DNA from: Aselliscus stoliczkanus
Lineage: Eukaryota > Chordata > Mammalia > Chiroptera > Hipposideridae
Direction: 5' to 3'
NCBI GenBank assembly: GCA_033961575.1
Contig: CM066729.1
Span: forward strand, 30,042,501 to 30,106,500
DNA length: 64,000 nucleotides
A program made the translations under genes and the position numbers. Every line of letters starts with the position of its first letter. The first letter of the stretch is position 1. The notes under the pieces were generated by a model, which had not been told where the DNA came from, searched no databases, and worked only from the letters and a program-made list of their open reading frames with translations. Shown here in pieces: positions 35,519 to 46,105 of this stretch.

Positions 35519-37588
35519 TAGGACCTCCCCACTTTTAATAGCCCTCCTGGTGTCTTCTCATTTCCCTAATCTTTATAAGTTGGACTGCCCCCAGTTAAGT
35601 CCTTGAACCCCTGTTCTTAGCTGTCCACACTCACTGCTTTGGAGGTCTATTCCAATCTCGTGGCTTTAAACCCATCCACATGCTGACTACTTTGAAATAG
35701 GCACCTTGAGCGCCCCCCAGACATCCCACCCCATCCCACATTCACATATCCAGCTGTTTACTCAGCACCTCCACTTGGATGTTTACCTGGCATATCTAGC
35801 AAGCCCATCACCAAATTTGGAATCTCTCCCTTATGAATTTCTCCATCTCACTAAATAACCCCATCTTAGCTGCATGAGCTAAATGCCTTATCATTCATAG
35901 CTGGCATCCCCTGCTATCTCATGCCTTTGGGCTCAGTTGAAGATGCCTTATGCCGCGGTGATCCACTTGATCATAATAGAGAGGTAGATGGGGACAGAGA
36001 CCATGCTGGTCCTGCTCTTTGTTGTGTGCCAACACGAGGCCTGGCACAGAACCAGCTCATAGGAAGCTCAGCAGTGAAGAGAGATTGCTGGTGAAAGAGT
36101 GTAAAGGTCATTGGGATGAGACTGCCCTCAGCATATCCAAACAGAGCATCCTTTTTTGATAGTTACAAGACTGCAGCAAGGGGCTGTGATCCTTACTCAT
36201 GAGCATGTCTCCAAGCCCTGTCAAACCACGCAGGTTTCCTTCACAGTGCCATCCTGTATGAGTAGGACTGTTCACCACAGCCCCCCAAACAGGTACCATT
36301 GTCAGTGTCTATCTCATCAAGCACTCAGTACTTCTAAAATTGTACTAAGAAGACTGAAAATAGTGAACTAAAAATGTAAATATAATATCCTTGTTAATGA
36401 ATCTTAATGCTTTTTTGGTGGTACTTCACAGTTTTAAAAGAATATGAGAAGGCTAGATGAAGGAAAGTCATGACATATTAATGATTTCAAATGTGAGCTG
36501 GAATTGGCAGAACAGAAAGTGGCATGAATAATTTAAATAAGACACCCTTTTTTTTTTCCTTTCTTGCAAAGGTTGACGCATGAAAAGTGGGGGGAGGGGC
36601 ACTTCTGGAAAGACAGAATCATATATTGTGTTGTTTAGTGATCTGCTTGCATTTGGATGGTTAACGCAAATTCAAGTAACATAGGACACTGTCTCGTCAT
36701 TTTGAGGGGATTATATGGAAATCATTTGACACCACATTTAGTTCCCTCTGACTCTGGCAGCTGCTGGGGAGAGTTAAGACTAAATGTTTGATGCCCAGTG
36801 TATTAAAGTCTATTTTTGAACTGAAATCTCCAAATCCTAAAGGAATGGTCACCGAGAAGAAAGGAAAGCAGGAAACGGTGCTGGGGGCAGTTGATTTAGT
36901 GCAGTCTCTCCTTATCCCACCGCACAAACGATGATGGGAATCGGATATGAAATGTCCTGAAAGGGAGCTCACAGTACAGATGGTGGCTGAAGTCGGAATA
37001 AAAGCCAGCACAGCCTCCTTCTTGCTTTAATACTTTTTCTCCACTGTCTTTTTTCCTTAAACTACCTTTGAAAACATAGCTACAGTATACTGAAGAAAAG
37101 TAAAGTCTATTTCAGCTGTGCATAGTCACGACTTACTATGTATAAGATGAAATCTCTATTAGATCTGTATAATATATATTCCATATGTGTGTGTATATAT
37201 GTGTGTATATATATATATACACACACACATACATGTAACATATACATATACATAACATATATACACACAAATATAATAAATATATTTTAACAGTGCTGGA
37301 AAAAAGGTATTTTAAAAGAAAACTGCTGTGAGTATGCTCAAGGCTCAAATTAATAAAGAATGAGGATTTAAGTGATTAGGACAAGACTAAACCTCAGGAA
37401 GACCATGAATTTGAAGTTGTCTTTCAGAGGTTCAGTAGAGAAGATAAATCAATAAGTACTTCAGTCAATCCATAAATTATCTGCTGCAGATTGTGTTTTA
37501 GAAGTTGGCCCACAGGAATTCAAACAAAGGGAAAAGTAAAGAAATCATCCCACATGATCAGGCAGCAGTCTACAGCTGGGGAAAGGGC
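35519..37588. other. non-coding sequence with an old LINE fragment
   Basis: About 35630-35930 ('cacatatccagctgtttact', 'cacctccacttggatgttta') resembles an old mammalian LINE on the plus strand. A mixed (TG/TA/AC)n microsatellite lies at 37185-37270. No gene recognised. Confidence 0.45.
37185..37270. repeat. (TG)n/(TA)n/(AC)n compound microsatellite
   Basis: GTGTGTGTATATAT followed by ATATAC and ACACACAC, forming an imperfect palindrome. Minus-strand Tyr/Ile/Cys-rich frames here are artefacts. Confidence 0.9.
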
Positions 37589-37763
37589 CATCCATCCATC
37601 TATCCATCCAACCAACCAACCAACCATCCGTCAAACTATCCATCCAACCATCCATCCACCCATCCACCCATCCAACCATCCATCCAACCACCCATCCATC
37701 CATCCATCTGTCCGTCCATCCATCCATCTATCCATCCATCCATCCATCCATCCATCCATCCAT

Positions 37764-37794
<31 letters not shown>

Positions 37795-37838
37795 ACCATC
37801 CATACAACCATCCATTCACTCACCCATCTACCCATTCA
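37589..37838. repeat. (TCCA)n tetranucleotide array, about 250 bp
   Basis: Tandem CATC/TCCA units with interspersed variants (ACCA, GTCC, ACCC). The longest nearly pure run spans about 37720-37790. It yields repetitive open frames on both strands (His-Pro-Ser-Ile, and Met-Asp-Gly-Trp on the reverse), which are translation artefacts rather than genes. Confidence 0.97.
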
Positions 37839-38525
37839 TATGCTGAGTGTACACGAATGTCAGGTACTGTGTGAGGTGCTGTGGATATGAACTAAAACCC
37901 AGAATGCCTCACAGTTAGGAAGACTAAGGCTTGAGTTCAGAGCTTCTAATTTCAAGTCACTGTTATTACTATCATTGCCATTATTATTTCTTACCATCAT
38001 CATGTATGTCATAATGTATATTACAGATATATAATTTAGTCACTAATAGCTTGCAACACAATAATACATATGACAAGTACTGTTAGTCTAAGAAGGACGT
38101 TAAATATTGCCTGATACAAGGTGGCCTGCCAGCGAAATGTTTTGTTCACTTTCATTTGAGTTCGAATGTTTCTCTCAGGTGTGTGTGTAAGGGAGAGGTA
38201 TGGGTGCTGAGGCAACATGTCTACAGTTTGCCAAGGCACCCACTCACAGCTCAGTCCTGAAGACTTTGAGTTAATGATCCCCAAATCCTGGTATAGACCC
38301 TTTCTTTTATGAGTGAGGTAAAGGATGCTCAGGAAAATTAGTTCACCTCCCAAAGTCACAGCGTTCAGTGGCCCAGTGGCTGGCTTGAGGAATTTGACAT
38401 CTAGGTGTGGAGACAACCTAACTCATGTGAACCACAGCAAACACCATGACCAAGCAGCCCTGTGAGGCTCCTCACCCAGCACACATCAGATTCATCTGAG
38501 CATCTCTTGTTCTTTTGTCTTTGGA

Positions 38526-38581
<56 letters not shown>

Positions 38582-38749
38582 GGACACTCTGATTGCTTTT
38601 TATTGGGGGGAAGCAATCTCTACACTTGATTTAAAAGAATCAAACCACTCAAAGAGATATATAATCAAAATCCTTGTCTTACACTCTCTAGGCCAAAACC
38701 ATTAATAATTGCTTTGCGTCCCTATGGAAAATTTCGACACATAAAGAAG
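37839..38749. other. non-coding sequence with AT array and MIR
   Basis: A reverse MIR fragment lies at about 38300-38405 ('caaagtcacagcgttcagtg', 'agtggctggcttgaggaatt'). The (AT)n run at 38529-38576 is listed separately. No gene. Confidence 0.45.
38529..38576. repeat. (AT)n microsatellite
   Basis: 24 uninterrupted AT units. Confidence 0.97.
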
Positions 38750-39115
38750 TAAATATGTGTATAGGTCTCCCCCACTTCTTTAAACACAAACAACACTGAC
38801 AATGATTTACTTCTTTCACTTACTGTGTCTTGTGAATAGTTATAAGGTTTTATGGCCGTACATATGGATTTGCTCTTTTAATGGCTCCCTAGTACTTCAT
38901 TGATTGGAAGTTTCATAATACATTTACCCAATCCCCTACTGATAGATATCTAGGCTATTTCCAGTATTTTATTATCACAGGTACCTTTGTAGTATACTTT
39001 TGCCTTTATATATGTAAATATAGCCGTAGGATAATATCTTAACATTTCTGAGTCAAAAAAAATATGAGTTTTAAAAAACATTTTGACAAGAGATTTCTAA
39101 ATTGCCTGATATTAG
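38750..39115 (-). repeat. L1M-type 3' fragment, antisense
   Basis: 'acatatggatttgctctttt', 'aatggctccctagtacttca', 'acccaatcccctactgatag', 'tctaggctatttccagtatt' and 'ttgacaagagatttctaaat' are the reverse of old L1 3' sequence. Confidence 0.7.
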
Positions 39116-40257
39116 TATGCTGTACCTGGTCTGAACCAGCTCACATAAGCCAATTGTAAAGTATTCCAGGATTTTGTGAGCCACTTGTTAAACTGCTTGA
39201 TAACTTGAAATCAGCTATGGTGGGAGTATTTATACCATGAACATCTGGGTTATTTATTTACTGATAGCAAACTGATTTACCAGCACACAATTACCTATAA
39301 AGAGAATGAACACTTACTTGGGGAGGTTTTTAAAGTATGGGCCCACCCCAGACCTACAGAATCAGAGCATCTGGGGATGGGAACCGAGAACTAGACTTGT
39401 AGAGCGTCTCTCATGGGAGTTCAGCGGAACCTGACTGGAATCCCAGTGTTGTCCAGAGAAGGCAGAGATGAGGATAGTCAGAGGGAGTTTTTTGAAGAAG
39501 ACACTAAATTGGAACTTGAGCCCTACTCAGGAGATAGATACACAATGGATCCTGGAGGGGATCCAGGCAGAGGAGGTGTTTTCCTCAACTATATGAAAAA
39601 CAGACTCCTGGGAAGCAGAGATCAAACGCAGTGGGGACTCATCTCACGCAGCTGGCCTCACAGCCACCTGTCTTCTACTTCCTGTCAGAGCTCACCTCAG
39701 AACTTCCCCCTGAAACTCCCCAACCTGTCCCACCAACAGGCACACTCACATACACACACCAAGGAGGAGTCAAGCTTGCCCCCTCCCCTTACCTTCAAAA
39801 TACTATCTCAGATCCGATTGAGTTCCATTTAAGTGAATGACCTCAAGGGCATCAATATACACTCACACCAAGAGAGGCCGTTTCTCTGGATTAAGGTCTG
39901 AGCTGCACATGTCCCTAGAGACCTACAATTCTCGGAGGTCAGATGGGGTCTTTTTGACCAAGAACATAAAAATGACAAGAAAACCCTCACCTTCCAATAG
40001 ATCTGAAAGGTCTTACCTGAGAGGTTATTATAACATTTCTGTCCAAGACACACATTCCCCACAACTTTGCTCCAATGTTGTTTTAGCTAGAGGTTGAAAG
40101 GAGACCAGCTGATGCTAGATCTAGACAAAAGCAACACAATTCAATGAAAAGTGAAAATCCTATTGTCTACATCATTCCACTATGTATTTTTCTTTTTGCT
40201 AAATGATCATTTGGTTAAACAGATTAAGATAACCAAAGGAGCAGTTTAGAATGGGAG
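39116..40257. other. unique non-coding sequence with a small hAT-like piece
   Basis: 'taaagtatgggcccacccca', 'gacctacagaatcagagcat' and 'ctggggatgggaaccgagaa' at 39325-39405 look like a MER20/MER58-type hAT fragment. A 139-codon frame at 39413-39832 has no domain. Confidence 0.4.
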
Positions 40258-40500
40258 TATAGTGCATAGATTCTAGCGATGGACTGTCTGAGCTGATATC
40301 TCAGCTCTACTATTTATTAACTGCTTGACCTTGGGTGTATTGCTTTACTTTTGTGTACCTCAATTTCATCATGTATAAAATGGGAATAATAATAGTACCA
40401 TAACAGTACATATCTCACAGTGTTTTGTGAAGTGTAAATCTGACAATATATGTGTCTATGATACACACACATATATATCACTTAGAACAATGATGACATT
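40258..40500 (+). repeat. MIR SINE
   Basis: 'cagctctactatttattaac', 'tgcttgaccttgggtgtatt', 'gtacctcaatttcatcatgt', 'ataaaatgggaataataata' and 'atatctcacagtgttttgtg' are in MIR order. Confidence 0.85.
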
Positions 40501-41579
40501 AATTACTTCTATATGCTGTAGCTATTTTCATTGTTGGGACAAAGTTTGTCAAATATGAATTCTCCACTGCAGATTGTTTCTCTCTAGATGGACAAACCTT
40601 GGGACAGGAAAATTAAAGCTAGTTTCATTGCAACAGAATAGATGAAAAAGAGAGACAGAGATAATAAAAAGCATTCACGTCAACAAGCTGCAGTAAGATA
40701 TAAGGTACAAAAATAATTGCTTTAGACCTCAGTTTTGACAGATCTTATAAGAGAGTCCCTTACTTTTAAAATTACTAACTCTGTGTGAAAATAAGGAAGT
40801 TCAAATTGGGCAGTATCTCCCAGTCCATTATTTGAGGTTTTATTTGTTTCTCGCTTTTTATTTGGCCCTTCTAACGGGATTTAATGAAAGCAGTGGGAGC
40901 CAGGAAGGGTCATGAGGCACTAACTGACCAGAAAAACTTTCACAGAAAACTTCAGGGGAAAAGAGCATTTCATTCATCTCTTTCCCACTCAGCACAGTGC
41001 CCTTTCCCCAGAGGCAAAATCATCACAAGAGAAATTAATGGCTGGTGTGGGTGCAGGGTGGAAAGACCTGGAATCTATTTTATATTTACATATACTCACC
41101 CAATGTCACATCTGTGTTTCCATTATTAATAGTATAGCGGTTCTATATCCTTATTTGTTCCTTACTAATTATGGTTTAAAAAAAGGCTTATAATGACTTA
41201 ATGTAAAATGAATTACACCATCTCAAGTGTGAAAAAAAAGAAAGTACAACTGTAGTTTATTTTTGTGTTCATTTCAATGTAGGAAAGAAAAATCTTATTT
41301 AATGAAAAGCCACATGTTATAAAAGTGAATATATTAACATGAACAAATTCAGTATAAGTTCCCTAATTTATGTTTGCTGGAGGAAGCCTAATGCCAATGA
41401 GTGAAAAGTAAATTACAGGCCTTTCTTAAGGAAGTGTGTTTTTTGACAAGGGAAGGTCTTGTAGGCAAAAGGAAAGGTGTGTTCAGTCAGAAGGAGCACA
41501 ACGTATTTATTAAGGGACTTAAGGAGTTCTGGATGAGTGGAAGAGAGTGTAAAAATGGTGATAGACAAAAGTAAAGCTT
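40501..41579. other. unique non-coding sequence
   Basis: Nothing recognised; AT-rich after 41130. Confidence 0.4.
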
Positions 41580-41585
41580 ATTTAT

Positions 41586-42035
41586 GATGGTTAATATTGT
41601 GTGTCAACTTCACTGGCCTAAGAGACGGCCAGAGAGCTGGCAAAACATTATTTCTAGGTGTGTCTGTGAAGGTATGTCTGGAAAAGATGAGCATTTGATT
41701 CAGTAGACCAAATACAAAGATTGCCCTCCCTGATGTGGAAAAGCATCATCCAATCCTCTGAGGGCCCGAATACAACAAAAAGGCAAAGAAAGAATGGACG
41801 AATTCCCTCTCTCTTTGTGAGCTAGGATGTTCATCTCCTGCCTTTGGAAGTGGAATTCCTGCTTCTGGAGCCTTCAGACTGACACTTACACCAGCCGCCT
41901 CACCACCCACCCACCCTCACTCCCCCAACCCCGTTCTGAATTCCATCACCAGCTTTCCTGGTTCCCCAGCTTTCAGACAGCAGGTTGGGGGACTTCTCTG
42001 CCGCAATAACTACATGAGCCAATTTATAGATAGAT

Positions 42036-42092
<57 letters not shown>

Positions 42093-42183
42093 ACAGATAG
42101 ATAATAGATAGATACAGGGATATAGAGATGATAGAGACAGAGACCTATTGGTTCTGTTTCCCTGGAGAACCCTGACTAATACA
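41586..42183 (+). repeat. old mammalian repeat with an internal GATA array
   Basis: Start 'gatggttaatattgtgtgtc', then 'aacttcactggcctaagaga', 'gtgtctgtgaaggtatgtct', 'catcatccaatcctctgagg', and end 'attggttctgtttccctgga' with 'gaaccctgactaatacaggg'. I recognise both ends as those of a common mammal-wide repeat but cannot give its class. The GATA array sits just before the terminal segment. Confidence 0.65.
42026..42114. repeat. (GATA)n microsatellite
   Basis: About 14 consecutive GATA units with short flanking interruptions (GATGATA, AAACA, GATAATA). The minus-strand frame encodes an Ile/Tyr/Leu/Ser repeat that is an artefact. Confidence 0.95.
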
Positions 42184-42230
42184 GGGCTGTAGAGGACACC
42201 AGAGTAGATTGTCAGCAACTGTGTGTACAA

Positions 42231-42410
42231 GTGGTCCTCAAAGTGTGGCCGGGAACCAGCATCAGCATCGCCTGGGAACTTGTTAAAAAAGCACTTCCTC
42301 TGACTCATCTCAGATACATTGAATCAAACTGCTGGGGCTGAGAATCAGCAATCTGTGTCTCACAAACCCTGTGGGTGATTCTAGTGCTTTGATTCTAAAG
42401 ATTTGGGAAC
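42231..42410 (-). repeat. MER20/MER1-type hAT fragment
   Basis: 'gtggtcctcaaagtgtggcc', 'gcatcgcctgggaacttgtt', 'agaatcagcaatctgtgtct' and 'gggtgattctagtgctttga' fit the reverse of a MER20-like hAT non-autonomous element. Confidence 0.65.
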
Positions 42411-42424
42411 CAGGAGTATGGACC

Positions 42425-42597
42425 ATGCTGAAAGGTTTAGCCTGCACACTGGCATCATTTGGGAAGTTTTAAATACAGGTCTCTGATTCCCCACCCCAAG
42501 CCAATGAAATCTGAGGGGCAGGCTCTGGCATTGGTATTCTCTGAAAGCTTGCCAGGTCATTCTAACATGGGACCAGAGTTGAGAATCACTAGTTTAG
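42425..42597. repeat. second MER20/MER1-type hAT fragment
   Basis: 'actggcatcatttgggaagt', 'ctgattccccaccccaagcc', 'attggtattctctgaaagct' and the terminal 'agttgagaatcactagttta' fit the same general class. It lies directly after another copy. Confidence 0.6.
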
Positions 42598-43424
42598 ACT
42601 AAGATTTTGTAATCTGTAACATGCAAATAATAAGGAAAGTTTTACTCTCAGGAAATTTGTTGTTAACCAACTCTTCGCATTTAAGCCTTGGTAATGTTGA
42701 TCTGTAATTGACATCACCCATTTTCTAATGGCCAATCCTAAATTCTCCTTGCCCTTGGCAACCATGTTTCCATGGCTCTTAATAACAGAAAGTCTTTTTG
42801 CATACATAGCATGAGGTAAACTTCCCATTAGCGAGCAGACTAAGTCATCAACTAAACAGAGAACAGGTCCAAAGTAACAAGATTTTTTAAATTAGATTTA
42901 CAAAGCAATTATTTGGGAGGGGAGTTGGATTGAATAAGGGGGAGAGGGGGAGTGTTTGAGGAGGAAGGGACACAAATAATTATCTATGAAGAAAAATCAA
43001 ACTTTCATACTTTGCCTTGTGAGTTAAAGAAATAAAATAGCCGCAGCTCCTTTGGTCTAACTGGCAGCTATTTCTTAAATTTCATGAATCATCTTCACTC
43101 ATCACAAATCCTTGGACACTTGTTAACTGGGCAATATTTAATAATGATAACCACCACTTACTGAGTACTTAAGGTGGGATCACATCTTGGGGGAGGCAGT
43201 TTAGGACCTAAAGACAGTATTTAAGTTGAAAATCAAATAGTCAAAATTACCCTTAATGGCTGAGATACAAGAAGCTTATAGGAGACAAGTTCCCATGAGC
43301 TCAGCTGATCACATCTCCAATCTCACACTCCTCAGAGCTCACAAGCTCTGGCATATCTCCCTGTCACCCATGGACCAGAAGCTTATTTCAAGTATCCCCC
43401 TGTGCTTTGTGTTGGTGTTTTACA
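42598..43424. other. unique non-coding sequence
   Basis: Nothing recognised. A G-rich patch lies at 42914-42970 (GGGGGAGAGGGGGAG). Confidence 0.4.
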
Positions 43425-43595
43425 AACATAGTCTCTATCACAATCCCATAATGCAGATTATTATCATCCCTATTTTACAGATAAAGAAACTGAGATTTAG
43501 AGAAGTTAAGTAAATTGCCCAAGGTCATTTAGGAGCCCAGGTTAGGATACAGAGTATGCAACCCCAGGACTCAGACCCACTGCTTCTCTAAACTG
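43425..43595 (-). repeat. MIR SINE, antisense
   Basis: 'catccctattttacagataa', 'agaaactgagatttagagaa', 'gttaagtaaattgcccaagg', 'tcatttaggagcccaggtta' are the reverse complement of MIR. Confidence 0.85.
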
Positions 43596-43820
43596 GAGCC
43601 AATCTAAAAATAATTTTTTTTTAGTTTTTACCTTTATATCATTTTCAGAAACAACAAACCTTTTCTCAGCAATTAATTATGATCCCATCAAGAGTGTTGA
43701 GACCAGTGCTATGGGATCAAGGCAGAACTTGGTCCTTCCTTCCCTCCCACCTTTCCCAGTAGCAGCTCTCAGAAGAGCCTGTGGTCCCATTTTGTATTGG
43801 CCAAGTATATATAATATATA

Positions 43821-43991
43821 CAGAGGGTGCCTTAAAAAAAAAAAAACACATTTTAAGAAAGGAAAACTGTATTTAAAATGTGGTACTCGATATATACTGA
43901 TAACAAAAAAAGAATACAAGTTATGTTTGACTTCTGCAATTACAAGAGGTGCTCAAAGTGGTTACCATCAGCATAATTTTAATACAGTTTT
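43821..43991 (-). mobile_element. mariner fragment, same family as the 3.5-kb copy
   Basis: TA (43819-43820) then CAGAGGGTGCCTTAAAAAAA, 'cacattttaagaaaggaaaa', 'actgataacaaaaaaagaat' and 'tacaagaggtgctcaaagtg'. This is the same terminal half as 3485-3630, here with an expanded A run. It breaks off where the long SINE begins. Confidence 0.8.
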
Positions 43992-44002
43992 TTCTTTTTA
44001 TC

Positions 44003-44740
44003 TTTTTTTTTTTTCAAGATTTTATTGGGGTATTGGGGGAGGGGAACAGTGTGGGGGAATTGGGGGAGGGGACCAGCCAAGTTGTTGTTCTTTAGTCTTC
44101 ATTGTGAAAGGTGCCAGTTGCCATCTGGCTTCCTGTCAGCAGCTCATGGCCTCTAAGTTCAAGGTGCTGTGTTCAATCTTAGTTATGGTAGCCACCATCC
44201 CATGCAGGAGTCGAACCAGCAGCCTTGTTGGTAAAAGTGAATGCTCTATCCACTGAGCCATCTGGACAGCAGCTCAGCTCAAAGTGCTGAGTTCAGTCTT
44301 AGTTACAGGGAGGCATAGCCACCAACCCATGCGGGAGTCGAACCTGGCAGCCTTGTTGTTAAGATCGCATGCCCGGGCCAGCCGAGTGGTGCGGTGGTTA
44401 AGCGCTGGCTTGGGAAGCCAGCGGCCCTGGTTCGGGTCCCACATATGAAGGCCAGTGACACTGCCCTCAAAAAAAAAAAAAAAAGAGTGCACGCCCTATC
44501 CACTGAGCCATCTGGGTGACAGCTCAGCTCAAGGTGCCAAATTCAATCTTTAGTTGCGGGTAGGCGTAGCCCGCCATTGAACAGGCAATCTTGTTGTTAC
44601 ACCAGCTGAGCCATCTGTTGGCAGCTCAGCTAGGGCGCAGCGTTCACTGGCCCACGTGGGAATCGAACCGCGGTGGCCCTGTTGCTCAGAGCACGCACTC
44701 TAAGCCAACTCTTAACCAACTGAGCCACTCGTCCAGCCCT
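44003..44740 (-). mobile_element. long composite SINE of several tRNA-like units
   Basis: Read on the minus strand, the head AGGGCTGGACGAGTGGCTCA is followed by repeated tRNA-like units. Perfect B-box matches (GGTTCGANTCC) occur as GGTTCGATTCC at 44659-44669 and GGTTCGACTCC at 44334-44344 and 44208-44218; a degenerate fourth is near 44571-44584. The last two are exactly 126 bp apart. A-box-like segments 'tggctcagtggatagagc' precede them (complement of 44241-44260 and 44491-44510). The 3' tail 'ctcccccaataccccaataa' with an A run resembles horseshoe-bat SINEs (Rhin-1/VES type, from memory). Target duplication of about 15 bp: 43981-43995 and 44741-44755, 13 of 15 identical. Interrupted by another SINE. 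Confidence 0.8.
44375..44484 (+). mobile_element. short tRNA-derived SINE, copy 5, nested
   Basis: GGGCCAGCCGAGTGGTGCGG, 'ggttaagcgctggcttggga', 'agccagcggccctggttcgg', 'gtcccacatatgaaggccag', 'tgacactgccctc' and an A tail. Inserted in opposite orientation into the long SINE, with an imperfect duplication AGATCGCATGCCC / AGAGTGCACGCCC. The anticodon-arm-like hairpin CTGGC-TTGGGAA-GCCAG is perfect. Confidence 0.92.
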
Positions 44741-44769
44741 AATACATTTTTTTCATATACACACACACC

Positions 44770-44838
44770 CCGTGGGTGCCGAAAAATATATATACACATT
44801 TTAAGAAAGGAAAAAAAACTGTATTAATTGTAATATAG
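44770..44838 (-). mobile_element. mariner terminus, third copy of the family
   Basis: GTGGGTGCCGAAAAATATAT, 'acacattttaagaaaggaaa' and 'actgtattaattgtaat' match the same terminus in the same orientation as 43821. The copy merges into a TA array. Confidence 0.7.
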
Positions 44839-44849
44839 ATATATGTATG

Positions 44850-44907
<58 letters not shown>
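44837..44907. repeat. (TATG)n/(TA)n microsatellite
   Basis: ATGTATGTATGTA followed by about 27 TA units. Confidence 0.95.
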
Positions 44908-45064
44908 CTTCAGAAGAAAATCCCTTCTTCCTAAACCTCAATCCTTAAAGAAATGCATCGCTCTGAAGCTCCTGCACTTTCCTATCTTGGCTGGACAGCA
45001 ATAGTGAGACTGAGGTGGGAGGGCAGAACTTTGATAGCTACATGCAACCAACCCTGCATGATGC

Positions 45065-45285
45065 CATGGTCAAGATTCCAGGCATGGATGCCAGCTGGCC
45101 AAGTTCAAATCATCTGACCTTGGGCCAGCAACTTGGCATGGCTCATTTCTTTGTCTGTAAAATGGGGTAAAAAATGTTACCCACCCATGATCTGGCTGAG
45201 AGTATGTGGAGTAATGGTATGATGTGCTTAGCACAGCGCCTGGTTCACAGTAAGCTCCCAGTAAATATCAGTTCTTGTTACTGAA
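45065..45285 (+). repeat. MIR SINE
   Basis: 'tctgaccttgggccagcaac', 'ctcatttctttgtctgtaaa', 'atggggtaaaaaatgttacc', 'gtgcttagcacagcgcctgg', 'ttcacagtaagctcccagta' are in MIR order. Confidence 0.8.
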
Positions 45286-45902
45286 GTCCCGGGGGAAAGC
45301 TATAGTTTGTGGCTAGGATCAAACACCAGATTATACACTGAGATGCCCAAAGAAGGATGCATGAGGAGATGAGTCAGGGAAGCCAGGCTGAGGAGCTGGA
45401 GAAATCCTGAGACATGTCCAGCCTTTGTGCCCTTGACCCTTCACAAGACCCAGGTCAACCCCCCTCAGGCAAGCCTTTGCTTGTCTTTAAAACAGCACTC
45501 TCTGCAAGCAGTGGAGACACTGTAAAGTAATATATATGTATTAGATTGACAACAGCTTGGCTGCAAATGCAGAAGAGATAGTATATATGGTGGGTTCTTG
45601 AATCGCGCCTACATGAATAATCGGGGCATCCAGTGTCCTGGCCAGGCTGGAGTCTCTGGCCACAGAGCCTTGTGTGTTGTGGGTGGCAGGGGGAAGAAGT
45701 CACTGGCACAGGTGGTGGACATGGGGCACAGGAACCGAAGTCCTAGTCGTGAGTCAGTTGGCTTCTGGAAGGAAAAAGTGTTTGAAATGTTGCATCTTGG
45801 AGGTAGGCACAGCCACAGTGACCAGCAAAAGGAAGGCTCGGGAATGGAGTCTAACTAGAAGAGAAGGTTTGGAAAGTAGAAGCAGGAGGGCTCCCTAAAG
45901 GC
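45286..45902. other. unique non-coding sequence
   Basis: Nothing recognised. Open frames of 74-86 codons on both strands overlap and lack motifs. Confidence 0.4.
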
Positions 45903-46105
45903 AGTGCTTTTCCAGCTTTTTGGACCATGACCCTTAGTGAGAAATGAAATTTACCTCACATCCCACTACACACATATGCGTATAACTGAACAAAGTTTCA
46001 CGAAATAGTTCTTATTCTTAATGTATGCTGCACTCTGATATCATTTTCATTCTGTTTTTTTTTTAATGCTGTTTTATTTCACAGCTTCACAAACACTGCT
46101 TTAAG
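45903..46105 (+). repeat. hAT-type DNA transposon fragment, old
   Basis: 'cagtgcttttccagcttttt', 'ggaccatgacccttagtgag', 'aaatttacctcacatcccac', 'gaacaaagtttcacgaaata' and a terminal 'cttcacaaacactgctttaa' fit an old hAT element with CAGTG...CACTG-type ends. Confidence 0.55.

Noticed and set aside
37589..37838. CRISPR array
   Set aside because: Units are 4 bp with no spacers, and the genome is mammalian.
37491..37874. His-Pro-Ser-Ile and Met-Asp-Gly-Trp repeat proteins
   Set aside because: Both strands of a TCCA array give open frames; no flanking coding sequence supports either.
44375..44484. Functional tRNA gene
   Set aside because: The anticodon arm is good, but the T-stem does not pair, and the A tail and multiple copies with target duplications show it is a SINE.
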